From contig NZ_BAGF01000152.1 of the NCBI RefSeq assembly GCF_000308755.1, positions 124,001 to 188,000 of the forward strand: a stretch of DNA of 64,000 nucleotides, in the 5' to 3' direction. Position 1 is the first letter of the stretch. Every line of letters starts with the position of its first letter. Both the position numbers and the translations under genes were made by a program. Below, piece after piece: positions 33,246-41,153 of this stretch. This DNA is from Nocardia pneumoniae NBRC 100136. GTDB lineage: Bacteria; Actinomycetota; Actinomycetes; Mycobacteriales; Mycobacteriaceae. Under the pieces are notes generated by a model that was not told where the DNA came from, did no database searches, and saw only the letters and a list, made by a program, of their open reading frames with translations.

Positions 33246-34191
33246 AGCGCACGGCCTCGGCTCTGCCGGACTTACGCGCGCGGGCGAGTCCGCGGCGCGC
33301 AAGAAACCCGTTGGCCAGCAACAGAATCGTCTTGTTCGGCGGCGCTGTGAAACCGGCGGCGGTGTGCGGCGCGTATACCGCCGCCGAGTCGGAGACCTCT
33401 AGCCAGCCGGTGTACTGCCGTGATTCCAAGCCGATCAGCTGCGAACGATAGGCGTGCGCCAGCAGTCCGGCGCGGCGCCCGCCCTGCGGCAGGCCCGCCG
33501 GGACGATGAGATGGACGCCGCCGCCGCTGGATCCGGCTACCCGCACCGGAACAACCGTGGGATAGCCGTCGGCCTGCCGGTAGCCGAGCAGCCGGTGCGG
33601 CAGCTTCGCCACCCGCGCCACGGTCTTCGCGACATCCACGCGCGCGCCGGTGCCCTTCGCGGGCGGATGCTGCGGGCCGGGCTCGGCGGACGGCAATGCG
33701 GCGCCGAAGATCTCGGGCGCGCCCGCGGCGTCGAGATCCGGCCACACGACGATCCGCTCGACCGTCACCGTCACCAGCACACGGTCGGCGTAGTACGCGC
33801 GCAGCCATCGATCCCAGAACACGCCGCGCCGCGGTGGGCCCAGATAGGGCGCCGACTGCTCGCCGACGCGGTCGAGCGTGTCCTGGTCCGGTGTCGGATC
33901 GAAGCTCGCCGTGCCCTGCACCAGCACGAATCGCGGGTTGTCCAGGTCGCCGACACCGTGCTCGCGAGCGTGGTACGCCAGCGCCACCTTCGGGTCCCGT
34001 TTCATGCGCTCGAGCTTGCGCCCGAACCCCAGCGACGTCGTGAACCCGACCGTGCCCGCCGCCCGGTCACGCAGCCCGATCGGCGCCACCGCGGACACCA
34101 CCGCGCCGCCCGCGGGCGTCACGTACGCCACCGCGCAGGTCAGGTCGCCGCCGAGCACCTCGTCCACCTCGTCCGGCCAGGTGACTGCCAT
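33244..34191 (-). CDS. PPOX-fold (pyridoxamine oxidase-like) protein
   Basis: A 315-residue protein with an N-terminal flavin/F420-binding split-barrel: TPAGGAVVSAVAPIGLRDRA, KLERMKRDPKVALAYHAREH and FVLVQGTASFD. The C-terminal half (LLGYRQADGYPTVVPVRVAG) looks like a second, diverged copy of the same fold. The member is longer than single-domain Rv1155-type proteins. The cofactor could be FMN or F420, and the substrate is unknown. No good RBS is visible before ATG 34191, so it may be leaderless. Confidence 0.75.
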   Translation of the reverse strand: MAVTWPDEVDEVLGGDLTCAVAYVTPAGGAVVSAVAPIGLRDRAAGTVGFTTSLGFGRKLERMKRDPKVALAYHAREHGVGDLDNPRFVLVQGTASFDPTPDQDTLDRVGEQSAPYLGPPRRGVFWDRWLRAYYADRVLVTVTVERIVVWPDLDAAGAPEIFGAALPSAEPGPQHPPAKGTGARVDVAKTVARVAKLPHRLLGYRQADGYPTVVPVRVAGSSGGGVHLIVPAGLPQGGRRAGLLAHAYRSQLIGLESRQYTGWLEVSDSAAVYAPHTAAGFTAPPNKTILLLANGFLARRGLARARKSGRAEAVR

Positions 34192-34498
34192 GGCCGGAGT
34201 TTACCGGCGCCGCATCCGTTTGTACCTGTAAGCGCAGGTGCACACGCAATGTGGCAATCGCCACTCCGCGTTTTCAGTGTAGGCGCGGAAGTCGTTGCGG
34301 TGGACTATCATCCACGGAACGTAGATCAGAAAGCGCTGACCTACGCAGCCGTCGCATGGGTACCGCACCCCGGCTTGGCGTCACCGTCCCAGACGATTTG
34401 CCGCCACAGTTGTAGGGTGGGCGGTGCCCAGCCCGGAAGGTTTGCCCGACAATCGCGCGGGCATCCGGGGAAGACGTCGCATCACGCTGGGAGGACCG
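34192..34498. other. 307-bp intergenic region
   Basis: No gene is supported. It lies between divergent PPOX and flavin-reductase genes. A small dyad GTGGACTATCATCCAC at about 34301-34316 is the only notable element. Confidence 0.3.
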
Positions 34499-34999
34499 AT
34501 GGCTACCGAAGACCGGACCGCTGTGTTCGACGCGGTGGTCGCGGCGGCGGACTATCCCGTGCTGCTGGTCACCGTCCAGGCCGAGGGGCGGCGCGCGGGA
34601 TGCCTCGTCGGCTTCGCGACGCAGGTGAGCATCGAGCCGCGCCGGTTCCTGGTCGGCCTGTCCAAACGCAACCACACCTACCGGGTCGCCCAGCGCGCCG
34701 AGCGGCTGGCGGTGCACGTGCTCGGCAGCGAGCAGCTGTCGCTTGCCCGGCTGTTCGGCGGTGAGACCGGCGACGACATCGACAAGTTCGTGCACTGCGA
34801 CTGGACCCCCGGTCCCGGCGGCGTGCCGGTGATCAGCACGGTGCCCAGCTGGTTCACTGCCCACATCCGGGACCGCTACGACTTCGGCGACCACGTGGGC
34901 ATACTGCTGGAACCGGAGGACGGCGCCGTGCCGCGCCGCGGGGCCGAGACGATGCACTATCACGCGGTGGCCGACCTGCCCGCCGGACACGCGGTCTGA
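34499..34999 (+). CDS. flavin reductase-like domain protein
   Basis: A 166-residue FMN-binding split-barrel: YPVLLVTVQAEGRRAGCLVG then FATQVSIEPRRFLVGLSKRN, and LAVHVLGSEQLSLARLFGGE. This is the flavin reductase-like family that supplies reduced flavin to monooxygenases or binds flavin tightly. GGGAGG lies before ATG 34499; 25 upstream in-frame codons are rejected for lack of an RBS. No paired monooxygenase is adjacent, but an LLM-class enzyme lies beyond, on the other strand. Confidence 0.82.
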   Translation: MATEDRTAVFDAVVAAADYPVLLVTVQAEGRRAGCLVGFATQVSIEPRRFLVGLSKRNHTYRVAQRAERLAVHVLGSEQLSLARLFGGETGDDIDKFVHCDWTPGPGGVPVISTVPSWFTAHIRDRYDFGDHVGILLEPEDGAVPRRGAETMHYHAVADLPAGHAV

Positions 35000-35017
35000 G
35001 GCCGTTCGCCCGGCAGG

Positions 35018-35878
35018 TCAGGACGGTGCGCGCCCTAGTCCGAAGCGGTCGGCGAAGGCCGACAACTCCTCGCGCGCCTGCTGCGGCTCCCCGGTGCTCG
35101 CGCTCACCACGATGCGTGTGACGCCCTGCTCGGCCAGCCCTTCGACGCGCTCGACCGGCATGTCGAGCGATCCCCAGCGCGTGTATTCGAACGCGTCGAT
35201 GCCCCGGTCCGCCGCCGCGGCGCGCGCGATCTCCAACTGGACGGCGCGTTCACCCGGACCGAGCGCGCCGCCGGGGAAGTAGCCGTCGCCACGGGCTCCG
35301 GCGCGCCGGGCGGCGGCCCGGCTGGATCCGCCGACATGAATCGGCAGGTGCTCGCTCGCATAGGGTTTCGGGAAGCTGCACAGGTTCTCGAACTGAAAGA
35401 ACTCACCTTCGAAGCTCACCCCGTTCGCGTCGCCCGACCACAGCAGGCGCAGCACGTCGATGGCCTCGTCGGCCCGGCGGCCGCGAGTGCCGAAGTCGAC
35501 CCCCACCGCGCTCGCCTCGCCGGGCAGAGTGCCCAGCCCCACCGTCAGCAGGCGCATCCGGCCACGGGAGAGCACGTCGATGGTCGCCAGCCGTTTGGCC
35601 AGCACCACCGGATGGTGGTACGGCAGCAGCAGCACCGCCGTGCCGAGCAGGATCCGGTCCGTCGCGGCGGCCACGAAGCTCAGCGCGTCGAGCGGGTCGG
35701 CGAACGGCACCGACGGCGTGATCTCCATCGGCCCGACCGTCGCGCCGGGATACAACGCGATGTGCTCGGGCAGGTAGACGGCTTCGAAGCCGCAGTGTTC
35801 GGCGTGCTGCGCATAGGCGATCAGCCGGTCGGGGTCCGTGCCGAAGAACGGAGTGCTGTAGCTGACGGCGAACTTCAC
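35018..35878 (-). CDS. LLM-class F420-dependent oxidoreductase
   Basis: A 286-residue luciferase-like TIM-barrel: VKFAVSYSTPFFGTDPDRLI, FEAVYLPEHIALYPGATVGP, VLLLPYHHPVVLAKRLATID and GRMRLLTVGLGTLPGEASAV. This is the form typical of F420-dependent members in actinobacteria. GTG 35878 follows GAGGAG and overlaps the MerR stop (GTGA), so the two are translationally coupled. The longer frame to 36268 reads through the regulator in another frame and is rejected. Confidence 0.85.
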   Translation of the reverse strand: MKFAVSYSTPFFGTDPDRLIAYAQHAEHCGFEAVYLPEHIALYPGATVGPMEITPSVPFADPLDALSFVAAATDRILLGTAVLLLPYHHPVVLAKRLATIDVLSRGRMRLLTVGLGTLPGEASAVGVDFGTRGRRADEAIDVLRLLWSGDANGVSFEGEFFQFENLCSFPKPYASEHLPIHVGGSSRAAARRAGARGDGYFPGGALGPGERAVQLEIARAAAADRGIDAFEYTRWGSLDMPVERVEGLAEQGVTRIVVSASTGEPQQAREELSAFADRFGLGRAPS

Positions 35879-36264
35879 CGGCACTCCTCGATCCGGTCGA
35901 ACGCCATCCGGTCGAACTCGCAGGCCGCCGCGAGCTGGCCGCGCAGTTGATGGCGAACGCTCTCCAAGCGGTCGATGTAGGAATCGACCTCGGACAGTTT
36001 GCGCCGCAAGGTGGAGACCGAGTCCGGGCAGACATCGCCGGAGGGGTTGCCCGCCCGCAGGCAGGCGACGAACGGGCGGATGTCGTCGAGATCGAAACCC
36101 GCTCCGAGCAACGCGCGGATCTTCACCACGATCAGCAGCTCGGACTCGTCGTAGGAGCGATATCCGTTGGCGGCGCGGCGCGGCCGTACCAGGCCGTGCT
36201 CCTCGTAATAGCGCAGCGCGCGTGTGCTGGTGCCCGCCCGTTGCGCCAGTTCGCCGATTCGCAT
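35875..36264 (-). CDS. MerR-family regulator
   Basis: A 129-residue MerR-type activator: winged HTH MRIGELAQRAGTSTRALRYY then EEHGLVRPRRAANGYRSYDE, followed by the dimerisation helix and a short C-terminus. Cysteines occur in VACLRAG, GDVCPDS, AAACEF and EECR, so a redox or metal signal is possible. AAGGAGGATGG precedes the ATG. It forms an operon with the LLM oxidoreductase and probably controls it through the dyad upstream. Confidence 0.88.
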   Translation of the reverse strand: MRIGELAQRAGTSTRALRYYEEHGLVRPRRAANGYRSYDESELLIVVKIRALLGAGFDLDDIRPFVACLRAGNPSGDVCPDSVSTLRRKLSEVDSYIDRLESVRHQLRGQLAAACEFDRMAFDRIEECR

Positions 36265-36299
36265 CCATCCTCCTTCACCCAGGTCACCGCAACGCTAAA

Positions 36300-36319
36300 C
36301 CTTCTCGTCGACGTCAAGG
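36300..36319 (-). promoter_or_regulatory. MerR-type operator/promoter
   Basis: CCTT at 36300-36303 and AAGG at 36316-36319 frame a 20-bp dyad. Read on the minus strand the dyad includes TTGACG as a -35 box and leads to TAGCGTT near the -10 position, so the dyad would sit in a lengthened spacer as MerR activators need. Confidence 0.5.
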
Positions 36320-36415
36320 CAAGTTCGCGTATTCCTTGTTCCGGCGACAAAACCCGGACAAATCGTGCGAACCGGTCGTGACGTGTTCACTCGTCGCCGC
36401 TAGACTCCGCGCCTT

Positions 36416-38668
36416 GTGAGAACTGCCGCGGCGCCCGGTGCGCGAAAAGAGCACTACGTCTGGGGTGCGGCCACCGTCATCGGAGTGATCGCCGGGTACG
36501 CGGCGGTGCTGCTGGGCGACGCCAGGCACTACTACACCGACGACACCGAGGCCCAGTACGCGCCGATGTGGGTCCGCCTCGGAGAGCTGTTGCGCGACGG
36601 TCTTTTTCCGGCCCTCGTGCCACACGAATGGATGGCGGGCAACTACACCCTGGAAGAGGCGGCGCTGTTCAACCCGCCGCAGCTGCTGGTCTACCTGCTC
36701 GCACCGTCGATGGACGATCTGGCAGCCTACGCGACGGCGGTGAAGCTGGTCTTCTCGATCATCGCCGCGCTCGGCGTGTTCCGCATCTGCCTCGCCTACG
36801 GAGCCCGTCCCCGCTGGGCGGCGGTGGCGGGGATCGCGTTCCCGCTGAGCGGTTGGTTCTTGTTCTTCGATCAGGCCAGCTGGTTCACCCCGCATGTCGC
36901 GACCGCGTGGATGGTGCACGCCTGGGCCTCGGCGGTGCGGTATGCCCGCGGTCGGAGTGGACCGCTGCCGCTGTTCGTCTTCCTGTATCTGACGCTCACC
37001 GTCCAATACGCCTTTCCAGCTGTGGAATCCGCGCTGATCATCGCCGCGGTCGCGGCCGGTGAGGTGGTGTATCAGCGCCGGTGGGCGCCCACGGTGCGAC
37101 TGTGCCTGGCGGCGGGGTGCGCCGCGCTCACGGCGGCGATCGCGAATCTGTCCGGGATTCTGTCCTCGCAGGTGACCTGGCGGGGCAGCGTCCAGATCCA
37201 CAACGATCCCTTCCTGACCGTGCCGTGGTCGGAGTCGCTGAATGCCAGCCTGCCCAGCACCACGCCCGCGTTCACCGCATGGTGGGGACATGTCCAGCCG
37301 CTGCCGATGGTCTACATCGCCTGGTTCCTCATCCCGGCGCTCGCGTTCGTCGACTGGCGTGCCGCGCGTGCCGCGGCGCGAGAGTTCAGCGGTCCGGCCT
37401 TCTTCGCGACGGCGGTGCTGATGTGGACGGCCGGGCCGGGTGCCATCGGGCCGCTGCGCTGGCCCGCCCGGGTCCTGCCGATGCTGGCCGTCGTCCTGCT
37501 CGTGCTGGTGTGCGTATTGCTCAGTCGTTACGGCGCGTTCGCCGCCTCGCGCCGTCGCGTCGCGGCCGCCGCGGTGCTCGTCGGGCTGTTGTTCGTCCGG
37601 TCGGTTTCCGCCGCGCCGGAGTTAGTGCTGCGCCATGTGGTCGCGGTGCTGGCGGTCGGCGCGCTCGGCGCCGCCGCGGTATGGCTGGCCCGCAACCGCG
37701 GGACCGTCGCCGCGTGCGCCCTGACCATCGCCGCCATGTTCCCCATCGCCTACGAGCAGGTGCGAGGGGCGCCGACGACGCCGATGTCCTACGACTTCCC
37801 GGAACGGCGCTCGGCGATGCGTGCGGCCTTCCCCGATTTCGACGGCCTCACCCTGCAACTGGCCGACCGCGCCGCCCTGCGCCCCGAGGACAGGAACCTC
37901 GCGGGCGCCTACGGCTCGCTGGCCATCGGCAACTACGCCAAGGCCGTCGGGCTCGACTACGTCAACGCCTACACACCCATCGGCCACGCCGCTTTCGCGG
38001 GCATGTTGTGTATGGCTTGGGACGGCAGCACCTGTCCCGACGCCTACCGGCGCGCTTTCGCGACCGAAACACTCACGGGGGCACCTATTGTCGATCTGAT
38101 GAAGGTCGACAGGGTGGTACTGCATCGCGTGCAGTACCCCGACGCGCGCGACCGTCCCGCGCCCCCGGGCTGGCGATGGGCCGACTACCCCGGACACGAA
38201 CGGCACATCTGGGTGCTGGAACGCGCCGATGGGCGGGGGTCCACGCGCAACGGCCCGATCGCGCACACCGCGGGCGTCACCGCGGTGTCGAGCAGTTCCC
38301 TGGACGACATCACCGCCCGCGCCGTGGTGAGCTCGGCCGATGGCGGGCGCGTCGTGTTCGCGCGGCTGGCCTGGCCCGGCCACCGGGTCACGCTGAACGG
38401 CCGGGAGCTGGCCGCCCACATGATCGGCGGCGTGTTCCTTGCCGTCGACATCCCCGCGGGCACCGACAACGCGGAGTTGGTCGTCGACTGGAGCCCGCCC
38501 GGTAGCCGGTTCGGCATCGCGACAACCGTTGCCGGACTCATCGGGATCGGCCTGCTCCAGTGTATCCACTACCGGACGCGGCGGCGCGGTCCGGACGAGT
38601 TCGCTGGGCTGTCCGAGATCCCGGAGATCTCCTCGGCTCCAGCCGAACTGGCCATCGCGAAAGTCTGA
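36416..38668 (+). CDS. polytopic membrane protein, YfhO-like
   Basis: A 750-residue protein with a cytosolic N-terminus, a first helix, an extracellular loop YYTDDTEAQYAPMWVRLGEL, about 11 further helices and a long C-terminal extracellular domain, closed by a last helix (TTVAGLIGIGLLQCI). The stretch LAWPGHRVTLNGRELAAHMI then GGVFLAVDIPAG matches the C-terminal beta domain of YfhO-type GT-C-like membrane proteins, which help decorate envelope polymers with sugars. A transferase role is inferred. GTG 36416 has no RBS; TAGACT stands just upstream, so it may be leaderless. Confidence 0.7.
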   Translation: MRTAAAPGARKEHYVWGAATVIGVIAGYAAVLLGDARHYYTDDTEAQYAPMWVRLGELLRDGLFPALVPHEWMAGNYTLEEAALFNPPQLLVYLLAPSMDDLAAYATAVKLVFSIIAALGVFRICLAYGARPRWAAVAGIAFPLSGWFLFFDQASWFTPHVATAWMVHAWASAVRYARGRSGPLPLFVFLYLTLTVQYAFPAVESALIIAAVAAGEVVYQRRWAPTVRLCLAAGCAALTAAIANLSGILSSQVTWRGSVQIHNDPFLTVPWSESLNASLPSTTPAFTAWWGHVQPLPMVYIAWFLIPALAFVDWRAARAAAREFSGPAFFATAVLMWTAGPGAIGPLRWPARVLPMLAVVLLVLVCVLLSRYGAFAASRRRVAAAAVLVGLLFVRSVSAAPELVLRHVVAVLAVGALGAAAVWLARNRGTVAACALTIAAMFPIAYEQVRGAPTTPMSYDFPERRSAMRAAFPDFDGLTLQLADRAALRPEDRNLAGAYGSLAIGNYAKAVGLDYVNAYTPIGHAAFAGMLCMAWDGSTCPDAYRRAFATETLTGAPIVDLMKVDRVVLHRVQYPDARDRPAPPGWRWADYPGHERHIWVLERADGRGSTRNGPIAHTAGVTAVSSSSLDDITARAVVSSADGGRVVFARLAWPGHRVTLNGRELAAHMIGGVFLAVDIPAGTDNAELVVDWSPPGSRFGIATTVAGLIGIGLLQCIHYRTRRRGPDEFAGLSEIPEISSAPAELAIAKV

Positions 38669-38798
38669 GCCGGATTCGGCGGCCGGTCGAGGTCGGCCCG
38701 GGGCCGTCGCCGTGCCTGTTCGCGCAATGGCGGTGCCCGACGAAAATTGTCTGCTCCGGCGCGAGGCGCAGGTGGAACCTCATGCCGCCCATGAACGT

Positions 38799-39659
38799 CT
38801 ACCGCGTGTTCGGCCCCGGAGTGGCGCGGTGTCCGACGAGGAACGCCGACATCGCCTCGGCGACCGCGGCGGGCTGGTCGAGCATGGAAAGCACGTAGGC
38901 GTTGTCGATTTCCACCAGCCGCGCCCGCGGGATGAGTTCGGCGAGCCGCCGCCCGTGCTCGCGTGGCATCACCTTGCCCGCCGAGGACCACAGGATCAAC
39001 GCCTCGCCCGAGAAGTTCCGCAGCGCTTCGGTATTGGCGATGAGCTCCCGCTTGCGCAGGCCCGATTTGGTGTAGGCGAGCAGGTCGCGCCGGATGCGGG
39101 CGTCCCGCAGTCCGGGTTCGGTCCAGCCGCGCACCAGCTCGTCGGACAGCGGTCGGCGCGCCATCCAGCCGAACAGCAGTGGTGAGCGACGCAGCCACGG
39201 CACGCGTAATTGCCGCAGGGCCAAGGAGATTCCGCCGGGCAGAGAGGTCGCGACGGTCGCCATCCTACCCGGCAGGCCGGGCGGGAAGTTGTCGAAGGCC
39301 TCGCACGGCAGCAGGATCAGCCTGCCGACGCGTTCGTCGAGCCCGTAAGCGGTGAGGAACAGCGCGCCGCCCCAGTCGCTGTGCACGAGGGTCGCCTCGC
39401 GCAGATCCAGTGCGGCGAGGAACTCGGCGACCAGGTGGTTCAGGCCGCGCAGGCTCAGGTCGACGCCCGGCTTCAGCGGTATGGGGTGCGCGCCGAGAGG
39501 GAGGTCCGGCAGCACGTACCGGAAGCCGCCGGGGAGTAGGTCGAGTACCTCGTCCCACAGCGTGTGGTTCATCAGCAGGCCGTGCAATAGGACGACGGGC
39601 GGTCCTTCGCCGCGTTCGACATAGTGCACCGGTCCTGCGGAAAGGTCGATGGTGGGCAT
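38799..39659 (-). CDS. alpha/beta-hydrolase fold protein, atypical triad
   Basis: A 286-residue alpha/beta-hydrolase. The oxyanion region VVLLHGLLMNHTLWDEVL is intact. The nucleophile elbow is VHSDWGGALFL with Asp95, as in haloalkane dehalogenases and epoxide hydrolases. The C-terminal segment where the catalytic histidine should lie reads EIDNAYVLSMLDQP, with no His, and the acid-loop reads SSAGKVMP. Ordinary hydrolysis is therefore doubtful. GGAGG precedes the ATG. It is divergent from a TetR gene across palindromic sequence. Confidence 0.78.
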   Translation of the reverse strand: MPTIDLSAGPVHYVERGEGPPVVLLHGLLMNHTLWDEVLDLLPGGFRYVLPDLPLGAHPIPLKPGVDLSLRGLNHLVAEFLAALDLREATLVHSDWGGALFLTAYGLDERVGRLILLPCEAFDNFPPGLPGRMATVATSLPGGISLALRQLRVPWLRRSPLLFGWMARRPLSDELVRGWTEPGLRDARIRRDLLAYTKSGLRKRELIANTEALRNFSGEALILWSSAGKVMPREHGRRLAELIPRARLVEIDNAYVLSMLDQPAAVAEAMSAFLVGHRATPGPNTR

Positions 39660-39672
39660 GATGCCTCCGTTC

Positions 39673-39701
39673 GAGCGATCGCTCTAGAGTACTTGCTCTA
39701 G
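39673..39701. promoter_or_regulatory. TetR operator candidates
   Basis: GAGCGATCGCTC (39673-39684) is a perfect 12-bp palindrome, and CTAGAGTACTTGCTCTAG (39684-39701) a 6-bp-arm dyad; they share a base and lie between the divergent hydrolase-fold and tetR genes, ten bases before the tetR GTG. Confidence 0.6.
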
Positions 39702-39710
39702 TCTGGTGGG

Positions 39711-40307
39711 GTGACCGAGAAGATGTCAACCAGCACCTCCGAACGTCTCGTCACCGCGACGGCGGAGCTCATGCGCACGCAGGGCTACGCCGGAACCAGC
39801 GTCAAGCAGATCACCGTCGCCGCCCGCGCGCCGATGGGCTCGCTCTACCACCACTTTCCCGGCGGGAAACCACAGGTTGCCGCCGCGGCGCTGCGCACGT
39901 CCGGGGCCGCCTACATCCAGTTGCTCCCGCTGCTGTTCGACCCGCACGACGACCTGCGCGACGCCGTCCCCGCCGCTTTCGAAGCCGCCGCCGAACAGAT
40001 CGAAGAGACCGGCTGGATCAACATGTGCCCGGTCGGGACCGTCGCGGGCGAGATCGCCGACAGCGAACCCGCCCTCCGCGACGTCGCCGCCGAGGTCATC
40101 GGCTCCTGGATCGACGAGGGCACCGCCTACTTCGTCCGCCGCGGCCTGCCCGCTCCGGACGCCCGCGACTTCATCCTCGCCGTTCTGGCCGCCCTCGAGG
40201 GCGCCTTCGTCCTCAGTCGCACGCTCCGCTCGGCCGAACCCCTACGCGCCGCGGGCCGGTCGCTGCGCGCTCGCATCGACGAGCTGCTGGCGGGGGTGCG
40301 CAGCTGA
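39711..40307 (+). CDS. TetR-family regulator (LmrA/YxaF-type C-terminus)
   Basis: A 198-residue TetR regulator: HTH RLVTATAELMRTQGYAGTSV then KQITVAARAPMGSLYHHFPG, and a C-terminal domain with MCPVGTVAGEIADSEPALRD, which is the LmrA/YxaF-type ligand domain pattern. It probably represses itself and the divergent hydrolase-fold gene via the adjoining palindromes. The start is GTG 39711 with only a weak RBS. Confidence 0.85.
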   Translation: MTEKMSTSTSERLVTATAELMRTQGYAGTSVKQITVAARAPMGSLYHHFPGGKPQVAAAALRTSGAAYIQLLPLLFDPHDDLRDAVPAAFEAAAEQIEETGWINMCPVGTVAGEIADSEPALRDVAAEVIGSWIDEGTAYFVRRGLPAPDARDFILAVLAALEGAFVLSRTLRSAEPLRAAGRSLRARIDELLAGVRS

Positions 40308-40491
40308 CGGGCGGGGTGCGAACCGGGCCGATCGCTGCCACCCTGGTCGCCGTCTCAGGGGACGGTTCCTGCGCAGTGGCCGCAAACGTTATCTCGGCAG
40401 GGCTCGGGCCGCTCAGGTTGGCCAGCCGCGGTTTGCCGGGTGGGCCGCGAGTTCGAAGGCTCGCCGATCGGTCCAGCGCCGTGGCGCGGCC

Positions 40492-41088
40492 TCACGGACG
40501 TGGGCGCAGCCCCTCGATCATGTGCGTGGTGGTCTCGTCCAAGAGTTCTTCGGCGGTCTCGGCGGCGATCACGCCTGAGTTGACGAAGGTGGCCAGGCCT
40601 TGCAGGACGGCGACCGCGGACAGCGCGATGCGGCGCGGATCGCCCGCGATCACCTCACCCCGCGTCTGCGCTTCGGCGATGAGCGCGACCGGTGTGGCGA
40701 AGACCGCGTCCACCGCCCGGGACATCGCGTCGCCCGCGGCTGGGCTGTGCCTGCGGGCGAACATCAGCGCGACGAGCGCCGGGTTCTCCGTCGCGAACCG
40801 GAGATAGATCTTGGCCAGCGCGCGGACGTGCCCGTCGAGCGAGCCCGTGGTGGTCTGCTGCAAGGCGGCGGCGAGGCGTTCGAATCCGAACACCGCGAGG
40901 GCATCCAGCAACGCCTGCTTGTCCTTGAAATGCCTGGTCGGGGCGGCATGGCTGACACCGATGTCGCGGGCGAGCCCGCGCAGCGACAGGCCGTCGACTC
41001 CGGACTCGCGCAGCGTCACCTCGGCCCGCTGCAGCAGCTCGGCGCGCAGGTCGCCGTGATGGTAGGGGCGGGCTGGGCTGATCGGCAT
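40492..41088 (-). CDS. TetR-family regulator
   Basis: A 198-residue TetR regulator: YHHGDLRAELLQRAEVTLRE, HTH LSLRGLARDIGVSHAAPTRH then FKDKQALLDALAVFGF. This N-terminal style is common in the AcrR-like WHG-domain group. It is divergent from the YhgE/Pip-like gene, with a long imperfect palindrome between the starts, so it likely represses that gene. Confidence 0.87.
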   Translation of the reverse strand: MPISPARPYHHGDLRAELLQRAEVTLRESGVDGLSLRGLARDIGVSHAAPTRHFKDKQALLDALAVFGFERLAAALQQTTTGSLDGHVRALAKIYLRFATENPALVALMFARRHSPAAGDAMSRAVDAVFATPVALIAEAQTRGEVIAGDPRRIALSAVAVLQGLATFVNSGVIAAETAEELLDETTTHMIEGLRPRP

Positions 41089-41109
41089 GGTGTATGCAGG
41101 ATAACAAAA

Positions 41110-41144
41110 TGTAGTCGTTGCCTACTTTGTTGGCACTGACTACA
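41110..41144. promoter_or_regulatory. 35-bp imperfect palindromic operator
   Basis: TGTAGTC (41110-41116) and GACTACA (41138-41144) bound a dyad in which inner TGCC/GGCA (41119-41122 and 41132-41135) also pair. The site ends ten bases before ATG 41154, so the membrane-protein transcript may be leaderless or nearly so. Confidence 0.6.
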
Positions 41145-41153
41145 TTGACTCGC

